Origin: Nocardioides sp.
Lineage (GTDB): Bacteria; Actinomycetota; Actinomycetes; Propionibacteriales; Nocardioidaceae
Direction: 5' to 3'
NCBI GenBank assembly: GCA_020636915.1
Contig: JACJWV010000008.1
Span: 124,001 to 188,000, forward strand
Length of the DNA: 64,000 bases
Shown here in pieces: positions 24,253 through 33,366 of the stretch (position 1 is its first letter; each line of letters begins with the position of its first letter). The notes under the pieces are model-generated. The model made no database searches. It was not told the DNA's origin and saw only the letters and a list, made by a program, of their open reading frames with translations. A program made the translations under genes and the position numbers.

Positions 24253-24914
24253 CCGACCCGATCCGGGTGCTGCTCGTCGACGACCAGGACCTCTTCCGCG
24301 AGGGGGTGCGGGTCATCGTCGACGCCCAGGAGGGCATGACGGTCGTCGGCACGGCCGCCGACGGCGCGGAGGCCGTCCGGCTGGTCGACCAGCTCGCGCC
24401 CGACGTGGTGCTCATGGACATCCGGATGCCCGAGATGGACGGCGTCGAGGCGACGCGGCAGATCTTCCTGCCCGACCGCGCCGCCCGGCGCGAGAAGCCG
24501 GTGCGCGTCGTCGTCCTCACCACCTTCAACCTCGACGACCGGGCCGCGACCGCGATCAGGTACGGCGCCAGCGGGTTCCTGCTCAAGGGCACCACGCCCG
24601 TCATGCTCCGCGACGCGATCCGCACCGTGCACGCCGGCAACGCGGTGCTCGCCCCCGCCGACCTCGCCACGCTGCTGGACGGCCAGTTCCAGGCCCGCAC
24701 GCCCGCCCCGGCGGCGTACCTCTCGCTGACCGACAAGGAGCGGGAGGTGTTCGCCGCCGTCGCGCGCGGCCTGTCCAACACCGAGATCGCCGGGCTGGTC
24801 TTCGCCAGCGAGTCGACGGTGAAGACCCACGTCGGCGCGGTGCTGCGCAAGCTCGGCCTGCGGGACCGCGTGCAGATCGTGGTGTTCGCCCACGAGCACG
24901 GTCTGGTGGCCTGA
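24249..24914 (+). CDS. LuxR/NarL-family response regulator
   Basis: The 221-residue regulator has a receiver domain (about 1-125) with the acidic pair DD at 11-12, phospho-Asp57 in VLMDIRMPEMDGVEA and the conserved Lys in GFLLKGTTP. The C-terminal LuxR helix-turn-helix (about 155-215) reads LTDKEREVFAAVARGLSNTE and STVKTHVGAVLRKLGLRD. It overlaps the kinase stop by four bases. A 25-residue insertion before the helix alpha-3 region (DRAARREKPVRVV) is typical of actinobacterial DesR-like proteins. Targets are unknown. Confidence 0.94.
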   Translation: MTDPIRVLLVDDQDLFREGVRVIVDAQEGMTVVGTAADGAEAVRLVDQLAPDVVLMDIRMPEMDGVEATRQIFLPDRAARREKPVRVVVLTTFNLDDRAATAIRYGASGFLLKGTTPVMLRDAIRTVHAGNAVLAPADLATLLDGQFQARTPAPAAYLSLTDKEREVFAAVARGLSNTEIAGLVFASESTVKTHVGAVLRKLGLRDRVQIVVFAHEHGLVA

Positions 24915-24932
24915 GCGTCCGGCAGCCGGGTG

Positions 24933-25316
24933 CTAGCCGACCAGCTTCTCCACCAGGTGCTCGAGCTGGCGCGCGGGGTCGTGGGTGACCCCACCGTGCA
25001 CCGGTCCGGGCTGGAGCACCGTGCTGCGGGGGGCCTTGAGGAACCCGAAGCGCTGGCCGAGCGGCTCCTGCCCGGCCGCTCCCCCGCGCTCGTCCCCGGC
25101 ACACACACCCTCGACGAAGCCGAGCGCCTCGCAGACCTGGTCCAGGTCGAGCCGGGGTGCGAACGCGGCCAGCCGCTCGCGGTCGACCTGCCACGCGACC
25201 TCCAGGAAGTCGGTGGCCTGGCAGTAGAGCACCACGCCGACGTTGACGAACTCCTCGCGGTCCACGCGCGGCACGCAGCGCAGCACGACGTACTGGTAGG
25301 CGACCGTGGCTGTCAT
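24933..25316 (-). CDS. DUF3037 family protein
   Basis: The 127-residue protein matches DUF3037 in its opening TATVAYQYVVLRCVPRVDRE and EEFVNVGVVLYC, and in the C-terminal LKAPRSTVLQPGPVHGGVT. Function is unknown. In actinobacteria it is commonly the partner of a HipA-like kinase, and here its ATG overlaps the stop of that gene as ATGA. The pairing suggests a two-protein unit, possibly a kinase with its regulator or antitoxin (inference). It is convergent with the response regulator, 18 bp apart. Confidence 0.82.
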   Translation of the reverse strand: MTATVAYQYVVLRCVPRVDREEFVNVGVVLYCQATDFLEVAWQVDRERLAAFAPRLDLDQVCEALGFVEGVCAGDERGGAAGQEPLGQRFGFLKAPRSTVLQPGPVHGGVTHDPARQLEHLVEKLVG

Positions 25317-26104
25317 CGCGCCGCCACCTCCTTCGCGCCTGGCACCGGCCCCGACGCTAGCCACTGCCGGCTCTCCAGCCGCGCGGTCAGGAAGGCGACG
25401 TAGGCCGATCGGAGCTGCTCGGGCGTCTCCGCGCCCGGCACCGGCTCGAGCCACGCGTCCGGCACCTCGGCGAGGACCTCGGTGAAGACCTGCTCGTCCA
25501 GGGCGGACCGGATCGCCTCGTCGACCGCGGGCAGCCCGCCCAGCGACGAGCGCAGGACGTGGTCGTCGGCGCTCCACGGCTGGGCTGCGAAGCGAGCCGG
25601 GTCGGTCACCCCGCCGGACCAGGCGTGGTGGAAGTAGAGGCAGGCTCCGTGGTCGATGACCCAGAGCTCACCGTGCCAGAACAGCAGGTTGGGGTTGCGC
25701 CACGACCGGTCGACGTTCGCGCAGAAGGCATCGAGCCACAGCACCCGCTCGGCGACCCCGTCACCCGTCGGGAGGTCTCCGTCGAAGCCGAACGCGCCGG
25801 GCAGGAAGTCGACGCCGAGGTTGAGGCCGGGGCTGGCGTTGAGGAGGTCCTGGACCTCCTCGTCGGCCTCGTAGCGGGCGATCTCGGGGTCCAGGTCCAG
25901 GGCGACCAGCTCGGGCGTGCGCAGGCCGATGCGGCGCGCCAGGCCGCCGACCACGACCTCCGCGACCAGCACCCGGACGCCCTGGCCGGCCCCGCGGAAC
26001 TTGCAGACGTAGGTGCCCAGGTCGTCGCCCTCGACGATCCCCGGCAGGCTGCCACCCTCGCGCAGGGGCGTGACGTAGCGGGTCACGGCGACGGTCGGGA
26101 TCAC
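25313..26104 (-). CDS. HipA-like kinase
   Basis: About 263 residues with only the C-terminal, catalytic part of HipA. LDAFCANVDRSWRNPNLLFW contains the catalytic Asp and the metal-binding Asn, and LWVIDHGACLYFHH is the DFG equivalent. The N-terminal lobe carries TYVCKFRGAGQGVRVL with a candidate ATP lysine. E. coli HipA is a toxin that phosphorylates glutamyl-tRNA synthetase; small stand-alone relatives are uncharacterised. The GTG at 26104 is chosen because TAGGGT lies six bases upstream; a GTG at 26110 is also possible. It forms an operon with DUF3037. Confidence 0.8.
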   Translation of the reverse strand: MIPTVAVTRYVTPLREGGSLPGIVEGDDLGTYVCKFRGAGQGVRVLVAEVVVGGLARRIGLRTPELVALDLDPEIARYEADEEVQDLLNASPGLNLGVDFLPGAFGFDGDLPTGDGVAERVLWLDAFCANVDRSWRNPNLLFWHGELWVIDHGACLYFHHAWSGGVTDPARFAAQPWSADDHVLRSSLGGLPAVDEAIRSALDEQVFTEVLAEVPDAWLEPVPGAETPEQLRSAYVAFLTARLESRQWLASGPVPGAKEVAAR

Positions 26105-26110
26105 CGGCAC

Positions 26111-26116
26111 ACCCTA
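26111..26116 (-). promoter_or_regulatory. -10-like TAGGGT before the HipA-like gene
   Basis: On the minus strand TAGGGT is six bases from the GTG at 26104, a leaderless arrangement that also decides between two candidate GTG starts. Confidence 0.45.
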
Positions 26117-26219
26117 GCGATCCGGCCGCCGGCACCCGGTTTGTCGGACCGGTTCGTCGGGTAATCGCCGGTCGGGCGCTCGGGGCCCACTCACACACGG
26201 ATCGAACGACAGGACCACG

Positions 26220-26903
26220 ATGCGCCTTCGTCACTTCGTCGCCGCCGCACTCACCACCGTGCTGGCCGCGCCGACCGCCTTGCTCACCACCACCGCACCG
26301 GCCCACGCCGCGACCGCGACGACGATCGTCGGCGGCACGGAGGGCAAGCCCTGGATCTACCGCAGCAGCAGCACCGCCCAGCAGCCGGGCGTCACCGTGT
26401 ACGGCGACCGGATCGCCCTCTCGATCGAGGTCGAGGCCAACGGCAGCCAGGTGTACGACGGCACGCTGACCGTCCAGCGGCGGCTGCCCGGTCACGGCTG
26501 GAAGACCATCAAGACCTCCGACTCCGCCTACCTCTACGACTCGACCACGGCGGTCGGCAACGCCGACTACCGCGTCCTCTACAGCGGCACCGCCGACTAC
26601 GCGCCGACCTCGGCCGGCGTCAGCGCGAAGGTGCAGCGCAAGCTCACAATCAAGAACGTCGGCACCCGCCGCGTCGTGCTCGACGGCAAGGTCGCCCCCA
26701 AGTACCACGGCAAGGTGACCATCTTCAAGCAGCACGGGAAGAAGTGGCGCAAGTACAAGACCGTGCGGACCAACAAGCGGAGCCACTTCTCCACGCCGCT
26801 GCCCGCCCCGCGCCGGGGCAAGTACTACTGGAAGGTCGAGATCGCCAGCAGCAAGGCGTTCGCGAAGACCCAGAGCGGCAGGTTCTACACCTACTCCTCA
26901 TAG
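26220..26903 (+). CDS. Secreted protein with Ig-like fold, function unknown
   Basis: The 227-residue protein has a clear signal peptide: MRLRH, a hydrophobic core LTTVLAAPTALLTTT and a cleavage site after APAHA near residue 30. The mature part is beta-rich, with repeated Tyr/Thr/Val strands such as LTVQRRLPGHGWKTIKTSD and VTIFKQHGKKWRKYKTVRT. Both look like the same element in two tandem Ig-like repeats, so the protein is probably a repeat of two beta-sandwich domains. The C-terminal half is lysine-rich, suggesting contact with anionic wall polymers. I do not recognise a named family beyond that. Confidence 0.75.
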   Translation: MRLRHFVAAALTTVLAAPTALLTTTAPAHAATATTIVGGTEGKPWIYRSSSTAQQPGVTVYGDRIALSIEVEANGSQVYDGTLTVQRRLPGHGWKTIKTSDSAYLYDSTTAVGNADYRVLYSGTADYAPTSAGVSAKVQRKLTIKNVGTRRVVLDGKVAPKYHGKVTIFKQHGKKWRKYKTVRTNKRSHFSTPLPAPRRGKYYWKVEIASSKAFAKTQSGRFYTYSS

Positions 26904-26941
26904 AGAAGCAGCCCGACCCGGCAGGGTCCGACCCGGACGGG

Positions 26942-27826
26942 TCAGGCGCTCGCGTCCTCCGCGAGCAGCCTGGCCCGTTCCTCGTCCACGTCGAAGTCGG
27001 CCGGGGGCCAGCCCAGGTCCATGCCGCGCAGGGCGGCGAGCAGCAGCTGGCCCACGGCGAGGTTGCGGAACCACTTGTGGTCGCTCGGCACCACGAACCA
27101 CGGTGCGTGGTCGGTGTTGGTGCGCTCCAGGGCGATGGCATACGCCTCGCGGTAGGCGTCCCACTTCGCGCGGGCACTCAGGTCTCCGGGGTTGTACTTC
27201 CAGTACTTGTCCGGACGGTCCAGCCGCCGCAGCAGACGTTCCTTCTGGGTGTCCTTGGAGATGTGCAGCATGCACTTCAGCACGACGCAGCCGTCGTCCA
27301 CGAGCTCACGCTCGAACTCGTTGATCGCGTCGTAGCGGCGCTCGAGCTCCTCGGCGTCGGCGAGCGCGTCGACCCGCCCGATCAGCACGTCCTCGTAGTG
27401 GGAGCGGTCGAACACGCCGACGTACCCGGGCCCGGGGACACCCCGGCGGACCCGCCACAGGAAGTCGTGGGCGAGCTCCTCCTCGGTCGGGGCCTTGAAC
27501 GAGGTGATCCGGACGCCCTGGGGGTCGACCAGGCCGACGGTGTGCTTGAGCACGCCGCCCTTGCCGGAGGTGTCCATCCCCTGCAGGACCAGCAGCACCC
27601 GCCGGTGCGATCCGGTCGCCCGGCCCTCGGCGAAGAGCCGCTCCTGGAGGTCGGCCAGGTCGTCGCCCATCGCGTAGAGGGCGGCCTTGGCCTTGCGCTT
27701 GCCGCCGTCGAAGCCCGGCGTGGCGCCGGAGGGGACGGTGTCGAGGTCGACGGGGCCGGTGGGGAGTCGCAGTGGGTGAGCGGTCACCGCACCATCATCC
27801 AGCACCGGTCGTCCCACACCAGTCAT
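26942..27826 (-). CDS. ppk2: Polyphosphate kinase 2
   Basis: A 294-residue PPK2 enzyme, which transfers phosphate between polyphosphate and nucleotides. The Walker A loop is LLVLQGMDTSGKGGVLKHT, the Walker B/lid region is GVFDRSHYEDVLIGRVD, and the C-terminal PWFVVPSDHKWFRNLAVGQL is family-typical. The single-domain length fits the class that phosphorylates AMP or ADP; I cannot decide which. The ATG overlaps the stop of the acetyltransferase gene as ATGA. It is the last gene of a phosphoribosyltransferase-GNAT-ppk2 operon. The 38-bp gap to the convergent secreted-protein gene shows only weak short hairpins. Confidence 0.93.
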   Translation of the reverse strand: MTGVGRPVLDDGAVTAHPLRLPTGPVDLDTVPSGATPGFDGGKRKAKAALYAMGDDLADLQERLFAEGRATGSHRRVLLVLQGMDTSGKGGVLKHTVGLVDPQGVRITSFKAPTEEELAHDFLWRVRRGVPGPGYVGVFDRSHYEDVLIGRVDALADAEELERRYDAINEFERELVDDGCVVLKCMLHISKDTQKERLLRRLDRPDKYWKYNPGDLSARAKWDAYREAYAIALERTNTDHAPWFVVPSDHKWFRNLAVGQLLLAALRGMDLGWPPADFDVDEERARLLAEDASA

Positions 27827-28527
27827 CCCAGCACCCGGCGCACGTCCAGCGTGCAGCCGACCACCGTGTCCACGCTGCCGTCCTCCTGGGGCTCGTCGAA
27901 CCAGACGCCCCGGGTGAATCCGGCCTTGTCGAGCACGCGCAACGACGCGAGGTTGCGGTGGTCGGGCGCGGCGAAGAACGCGGTCGCGCCCGGGAAGCGG
28001 TGCCGGGCGCGGGCCATCCATGCCCACAGCACCCGGGCCCCCAGGCCCCGCCCGCTCCACTCCTCGCACAGCGCGTAGTCGACGCCGATGGCGTCGGGAT
28101 CGGGTCCGAGGACGGCGTAGTCGGGGTAGTCACCGACCCGGTAGTCCTGGAGGAAGCCGACCGAGCGCCCGTTGACCTCGGCGATCCACATCCGGGTGGG
28201 TGTCATGCCGTCGATGCTCGGGCCGTACTGCTGCTCCACCCGCTCCGGGGTCGGTTCGCCGTCGGACGCCCACCACCGGTGGAGGTGCTGGCTCTGGCGC
28301 CACCGGGTCACGTCGGGCAGGTCGCCGCGACCCATCGCCCGGACGGCGACCCGGGTGTCGTGGTCGACCAGGAACTGCTTGACCTCGCCGGAGAGGTCCA
28401 CCGGCACCGGCTCGACGTGCAGGCTCGCGACCGTGCGACGGGCGGCGGCGGCCCACGACTCGCCCTCGTGGACGACCCCGGCCAGGTCGCGCCCACGGTC
28501 GTGGACGACCAGCCGCAGCTGGGTCAC
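27823..28527 (-). CDS. GNAT acetyltransferase with extra N-terminal part
   Basis: A 234-residue protein. Residues about 75-230 form a GNAT domain like the AAC(6')/siderophore-type group: VRAMGRGDLPDVTRWRQSQ, MWIAEVNGRSVGFLQDYRV, the acetyl-CoA loop EEWSGRGLGARVLWAWM, and NLASLRVLDKAGFTRG. The first 70 residues (LRLVVHDRGRDLAGVVHEGE) are a separate small domain I cannot name. The GTG start overlaps the stop of the phosphoribosyltransferase gene. The acceptor substrate is unknown; aminoglycoside resistance should not be assumed. Confidence 0.82.
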   Translation of the reverse strand: MTQLRLVVHDRGRDLAGVVHEGESWAAAARRTVASLHVEPVPVDLSGEVKQFLVDHDTRVAVRAMGRGDLPDVTRWRQSQHLHRWWASDGEPTPERVEQQYGPSIDGMTPTRMWIAEVNGRSVGFLQDYRVGDYPDYAVLGPDPDAIGVDYALCEEWSGRGLGARVLWAWMARARHRFPGATAFFAAPDHRNLASLRVLDKAGFTRGVWFDEPQEDGSVDTVVGCTLDVRRVLG

Positions 28528-29009
28528 CGGCGACCCCGGTGCACCAGTGGCGGGTCGGCGGACCAGGGGAAGTCGATCCAGAGCTCGGTCCGACGCCACG
28601 CGTAGTCGGGCCGCACCACGGTGGCGGGCTTCTCGTAGATCACCGCGATCCGCGCCTCGGCCACGTGGTCGGCGCAGAACTCGCGGACGATCTCGAGGGT
28701 CTTGCCCGTGTCGGCCACGTCGTCGGCCACCAGGATCTTCAGGCCGGCCAGGTCGACGGCTGCCGGGGTCGGCGGCAGCATGATCGGGACCTCGAGGCGC
28801 TCGTCGACGCCGGTGTAGAACTCCACGTTGACGGCCGAGATGTTCTTGACGTCGAGGGCGTAGCCCAGCCCCATGCCCAGCCCCATCCCGCCACGCGCGA
28901 CCGAGAGCACCAGGTCCGGCTCGAAGCCGCTGTCGACCACCTGCTGGGCGATCTCGCGCACCGCGGTGCCGAACATCTCGTAGGTCAGGATCTCGCGCTC
29001 GGCAGCCAC
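28524..29009 (-). CDS. Type I phosphoribosyltransferase
   Basis: The 161-residue protein has the PRPP loop KILVADDVADTGKTLEIVRE (about residues 90-109) and the early LVLSVARGGMGLGMGLGYAL that resembles the hood/PPi loop region of xanthine-guanine phosphoribosyltransferases. Ligand preference is not clear; Gpt-like purine salvage is the likeliest role. It starts at a GTG, with a possible AAGAAT -10 element six bases upstream, and heads a three-gene operon with a GNAT gene and ppk2. Confidence 0.85.
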   Translation of the reverse strand: MAAEREILTYEMFGTAVREIAQQVVDSGFEPDLVLSVARGGMGLGMGLGYALDVKNISAVNVEFYTGVDERLEVPIMLPPTPAAVDLAGLKILVADDVADTGKTLEIVREFCADHVAEARIAVIYEKPATVVRPDYAWRRTELWIDFPWSADPPLVHRGRR

Positions 29010-29077
29010 GGGTGCATTCTTGCGGCACGGTCGCGGTCACCGCACCCCCTGCCGCGGGTGGCGACCCCTCCAAGCCG

Positions 29078-29734
29078 CTAGTCGTCCGGGAGGTCCAGAC
29101 CTGCCGGCTCGTCACGTCCGGCGCCGGCCAGCTCGTCCTTGACGACCGCGAACGCCAGGCCGGACCCGTAGCCCTTGCGCGCCAGCATCCCGACCAGGCG
29201 ACGGGTCGCGGTCACGTCGTCGACCCGGGACAACGAGCGCAGCTTCTTGCGCACCAGGGCCCGGGCGGCGGCCTCCTCGGCGACAGGGTCGACCTCGTCG
29301 AGCGCCTCGCGCGCCACCTCGTCGGCGACGCCCTTGCGGCGCAGCTCCTGCGCGATCGCCCGGCGGGCCAGTCCCCGGCCCGCCTGTCGGCCGGCGATCC
29401 ACGAGCGGGCGAACGCCTCGTCGTCGACCAGCCCGACCTCCTCGAACCGGTCGAGGAGGCGGGTGGCGATCTCGGGCGGGACGTTCTTGGCCGCCAGCTT
29501 GTCGCTGAGCTCCCGGCGGCTGCGTGCCCGGCCGGTGAGCTGGTCGAGCAGGATCGTCCGCGCCACCGACTCGGGGTCCGCGTCGGGCCCCCGCGCGGCC
29601 TCGTCCTCAGGGGGCGGGCGGTGGGCCGGAGCGGCCGGGTCGGGGGCGGGAGTGGCCCGCCTGGTCCAGGGGTCCACCCCCGCCGCGACGCCGCCGACCC
29701 AGTCGGGCGGAGGCCTGTTCTCGTCGAGAGTCAT
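29078..29734 (-). CDS. recX: Recombination regulator RecX
   Basis: RecX binds RecA filaments and limits their activity. The 218-residue protein has a proline/alanine-rich N-terminal extension (about 1-55) and then the helical RecX repeats: ARTILLDQLTGRARSRRELS, VGLVDDEAFARSWIAGRQAG, GLARRAIAQELRRKGVADEV and RRLVGMLARKGYGSGLAFAV. It lies just downstream of recA on the same strand, the normal actinobacterial order. The gap of about 118 bp between them contains a large compound inverted repeat rather than the usual short spacer. Confidence 0.93.
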   Translation of the reverse strand: MTLDENRPPPDWVGGVAAGVDPWTRRATPAPDPAAPAHRPPPEDEAARGPDADPESVARTILLDQLTGRARSRRELSDKLAAKNVPPEIATRLLDRFEEVGLVDDEAFARSWIAGRQAGRGLARRAIAQELRRKGVADEVAREALDEVDPVAEEAAARALVRKKLRSLSRVDDVTATRRLVGMLARKGYGSGLAFAVVKDELAGAGRDEPAGLDLPDD

Positions 29735-29755
29735 CTCGTCTGCCCTCCTCGCCGG

Positions 29756-29852
29756 GGTTTCGAGGCTCAGGCGCCGGGGCGCCTTCGCACCTCAACCACC
29801 GACGTCAGTGGTTGAGGTGCGAGGAGCGTCAGCGACGAGCCTCGAAACCACC
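29756..29852. repeat. Compound inverted repeat between recA and recX
   Basis: Two copies of a repeat lie head to head. The outer arms are GGTTTCGAGGCTC (29756-29768) and GAGCCTCGAAACC (29837-29849), and the inner arms are CACCTCAACCAC (29788-29799) and GTGGTTGAGGTG (29808-29819). The same repeat family recurs inside the helicase gene at 60198-60236. Lying between two cotranscribed genes, it could form a strong mRNA hairpin and uncouple recX from recA. Confidence 0.85.
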
Positions 29853-30905
<1,053 letters not shown>

Positions 30906-31046
30906 GGTCTGCTTCCTCGTCTCTCGTCGTGGTCCAGGCACGTCGGCGACGCTAGAGCGAGCCACCGACAGCGCCTGGTCAGCGCCGTCGACTGCTGTGG
31001 AGAACCTCGCCCCGCGTCATGCCTGTGGACACAACGTAGCCCAGGA

Positions 31047-31062
31047 TCGAACAGATGTTCGG
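31047..31062. promoter_or_regulatory. LexA SOS box of recA
   Basis: TCGAACAGATGTTCGG contains CGAAC-N4-GTTCG (31048-31061), the actinobacterial/Gram-positive LexA operator. It lies 142 bp before the recA start, so the recA mRNA should have a long 5' leader. LexA repression released after DNA damage is the expected control. Confidence 0.9.
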
Positions 31063-31078
31063 GAGCCGTCCGCGGCGT

Positions 31079-31112
31079 GTCGACGCCGGTCGACGCCGGT
31101 CGACGCCGGTCG
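31079..31112. repeat. 10-bp tandem repeat, three and a half copies
   Basis: GTCGACGCCG repeats with a 10-bp period three times and then decays into GTCGGCCGG, followed by a GCCGGC-rich stretch. It lies between the SOS box and the 3' end of the upstream kinase gene. Confidence 0.8.
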
Positions 31113-31143
31113 GCCGGCGCCGGCACGGCCGGCAGGCCCCGGG

Positions 31144-32277
31144 TCACGCCGGCAGCAGGACCCGGAACCGGCAGCCCGGGGGCGCGTCGCCGTCGACGTT
31201 CTCGACCTCGACCACCCCGCGGTGCGCCTCGACGATGCCCTTGACGATCGCCAGCCCCAGACCGGCGCCGTGGCCCTCGGGGCCGTCGGCCGTCGGGGTG
31301 CGCGCGACCTCCCCGCGCCAGGCGAGGTCGAACACCCGGTCCATCTCCTCCGCGGAGATGCCGCCGCACTGGTCGCGCACGCTCAGCTCGACGCCGCCCG
31401 CGACCTGCCGGCCGCGGATCTCGACCGAGCCGTCGGCCGGGGTGTGGCGGATCGCGTTCATGATCAGGTTCGTCATCACCCGGGACAGGCCCGCGGGGTC
31501 GGCGGTGACCTCGACGCCGGCGTCGACGGACCCGCCCAGCCGCACGCTGCGAGCCCTGGCCACGGGGTCCGCGCCGGCGATCGCCTCGCTGACGAGGTCG
31601 CCGAGCACGAGCGTCTGCGGGGCGATCCGCAGCACGCCGGCATGGATGCGCGAGAGCTCGAAGAGGTCGTCGACCATCCGCACCATGCGGTCGACCTCCG
31701 CCCGGATCTGCCGGTGGTAGCGCTCGGGGTCGTCGACCATCCGGTCCTCGAGCGCCTCGGTCATCGCGCGCAGGCCGGCCAGCGGCGTCCGCAGGTCGTG
31801 GGAGACCCAGGACACCAGCTCGCGGCGCGACTCCTCCAGGCGCCCCTCACGCAGCCGGGCCTCCTCCAGCCGCTCGCTGGCCCGGGCGAGCTCCTCGGAC
31901 AGGGCCTGGAGCTCGCTCGGTCCGCGGGGGTCGGCGCGGTAGGAGCCGTGGGCGTCGAGCGTGCTCGCGCTCTCGCGGATCGCCTCCGACCAGCGCGAGA
32001 TCGCCACCCCGAGCACCAGTGCGACCACGAGCGCGACGACACCGGCGACCACCACCACCAGGCTCACCACCCCCCAGTCGTGGCCGGAGATGAACATCAG
32101 CTTGGAGACCGCGATGACGCCGGCCACGACGGACCCGATCGAGACGACCACGATCAGCCCGAGCTGCCACCGGATGGAGCGGTGCCTCACCACCCACGCG
32201 ATGCCGAGCCCGACCAGCCCCACCGCGACGGCGCAGGCCGCGGCCACCAGCACGATCTGCACCTGGTCGCCGCTCAT
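31144..32277 (-). CDS. Sensor histidine kinase, last gene of a seven-gene operon
   Basis: A 377-residue kinase with three hydrophobic segments in the first 100 residues (starting about 5, 38 and 72), a HAMP-like/coiled linker (LQALSEELARASERLEEARL), a HisKA domain with ELVSWVSHDLRTPLAGLRAM and the phospho-His near 160, and an ATPase domain with LIMNAIRHTP, RDQCGGISAEEMDRVFDLAW and GAGLGLAIVKGIVEAH. It overlaps its response regulator as ATGA. It resembles BaeS/PhoR-type kinases. It ends the operon that starts with the glycosyltransferase gene at 36389. Confidence 0.93.
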   Translation of the reverse strand: MSGDQVQIVLVAAACAVAVGLVGLGIAWVVRHRSIRWQLGLIVVVSIGSVVAGVIAVSKLMFISGHDWGVVSLVVVVAGVVALVVALVLGVAISRWSEAIRESASTLDAHGSYRADPRGPSELQALSEELARASERLEEARLREGRLEESRRELVSWVSHDLRTPLAGLRAMTEALEDRMVDDPERYHRQIRAEVDRMVRMVDDLFELSRIHAGVLRIAPQTLVLGDLVSEAIAGADPVARARSVRLGGSVDAGVEVTADPAGLSRVMTNLIMNAIRHTPADGSVEIRGRQVAGGVELSVRDQCGGISAEEMDRVFDLAWRGEVARTPTADGPEGHGAGLGLAIVKGIVEAHRGVVEVENVDGDAPPGCRFRVLLPA

Positions 32278-32951
32278 CGACTCGCCTCCCAGCGGTAGCC
32301 CACGCCCCACACCGTCACCAGCCGCTCGGGCCGCGTGGGGTCCGCCTCGACCTTCTCCCGCAGTCGGCGGACGTGGACGGTGACGGTGGACTGGTCGCCG
32401 ATCGACCAGCCCCAGACCTGACGGAGCAGGTCGTCGCGCGAGAACGCGGTACCCGGATGAGCCAGCAGGAACCGCAGCAGGTCGAACTCGCGGCCGGTCA
32501 GGGCGAGCCGCTCGCCGCCCCGCAGGGCGGTGTGCGCGGCCTCGTCGACGACCAGGTCACCGTCGACCAGCCGACGTGGGGCCGGCGGGACGTGGGTGCG
32601 GCGCAGCACCGAGTCGACGCGGAGGGCGAGCTCGCGGGGGCTGAAGGGCTTGGTGACGTAGTCGTCGGCCCCGACCTCGAGGCCCACCACCCGGTCGGTC
32701 TCCTCACCCAGCGCGGTGAGCATGACCACGGGGGTGTCGCCGCTCGCGCGCAGCCGTCGGCACACCTCGATGCCGTCGATGCCGGGCAGCATCAGGTCGA
32801 GCACCACCAGGTCGGCGGGCCGGTCGCGCATCTCGCGCAGCGCCGACTCGCCGTCACCCACCTCGACGACCTCGTGCTCGTGGGCGCGCAGGTAGGACAC
32901 GACCACCTCGCGCACGGTGCGGTCGTCGTCGACCACCAGGACCCTGGCCAC
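32274..32951 (-). CDS. OmpR-family response regulator
   Basis: The 225-residue regulator has a receiver domain with Asp8-10 and phospho-Asp52 in DLVVLDLMLPGIDGIEV, and YVTKPFSPREL with the conserved Lys. The winged helix (about 125-220) shows LTGREFDLLRFLLAHPG and STVTVHVRRLREKVEADP. GTG at 32951 is used, with GGAAGGGG just upstream. One base separates it from the membrane protein gene and it overlaps the kinase gene by four bases. It may regulate its own operon (inference). Confidence 0.94.
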   Translation of the reverse strand: MARVLVVDDDRTVREVVVSYLRAHEHEVVEVGDGESALREMRDRPADLVVLDLMLPGIDGIEVCRRLRASGDTPVVMLTALGEETDRVVGLEVGADDYVTKPFSPRELALRVDSVLRRTHVPPAPRRLVDGDLVVDEAAHTALRGGERLALTGREFDLLRFLLAHPGTAFSRDDLLRQVWGWSIGDQSTVTVHVRRLREKVEADPTRPERLVTVWGVGYRWEASR

Positions 32952-32952
32952 G

Positions 32953-33366
32953 TCACCCCTTCCCGGAGCCTCGTCGCGAGCGTACGAGCGTCGCCCCGAC
33001 CACGGCCACCGTCGTGATCCCGGCGAGCACCAGCCAACCGGCCGTGTAGTCGCGGTCCAGCAGCGTCGGATTGTCCGCACGGGCACCGAACCGGCCCAGC
33101 ACCGGTACGGCGAGCAGGGTGACCGGGCCGAGCATGACGAAGCCGACCGCGAGGGGTGCCCGCGCCGGCGCGGGCGCCAGCCGGACGGCCAGCGCGCCGA
33201 GGACGACCACGATCGCCGCCAGCACCGCGTCGTGCAGGACGACGCCCGCGACGAGCCAGAGCGCCACGTCGCCCAGCCGGTCCTCACGGGTGACGAGCAG
33301 CCACCCGCCGTACAGCGCCAGCGCCACGCCGGCCGCGCCGGTGGCCCACCTCATGCTGCGAATCAT
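32953..33366 (-). CDS. Small four-helix membrane protein, function unknown
   Basis: The 137-residue protein is nearly all membrane helices, at about 6-24, 35-58, 68-88 and 108-128. Recognisable stretches are ATGAAGVALALYGGWLLVT and LVAGVVLHDAVLAAIVVVLG. I do not recognise a family. The ATG overlaps the stop of the molybdopterin oxidoreductase gene, so it may be its membrane partner or quinone-side subunit (inference). Confidence 0.75.
   Translation of the reverse strand: MIRSMRWATGAAGVALALYGGWLLVTREDRLGDVALWLVAGVVLHDAVLAAIVVVLGALAVRLAPAPARAPLAVGFVMLGPVTLLAVPVLGRFGARADNPTLLDRDYTAGWLVLAGITTVAVVGATLVRSRRGSGKG

Noticed and set aside
22999..24914. Orthologues of VanS and VanR
   Set aside because: The kinase has a HisKA_3 domain and the regulator a LuxR helix-turn-helix; VanRS are of the HisKA/OmpR type.
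26904..26941. Terminator between the secreted protein and ppk2 genes
   Set aside because: Only 5-6 bp stems with tiny loops (GACCCG/CGGGTC) can be drawn, too weak to call.
27823..28527. Aminoglycoside-resistance acetyltransferase
   Set aside because: Only the general GNAT fold and AAC(6')-like features are visible; the gene sits in a salvage/polyphosphate operon, so resistance cannot be claimed.
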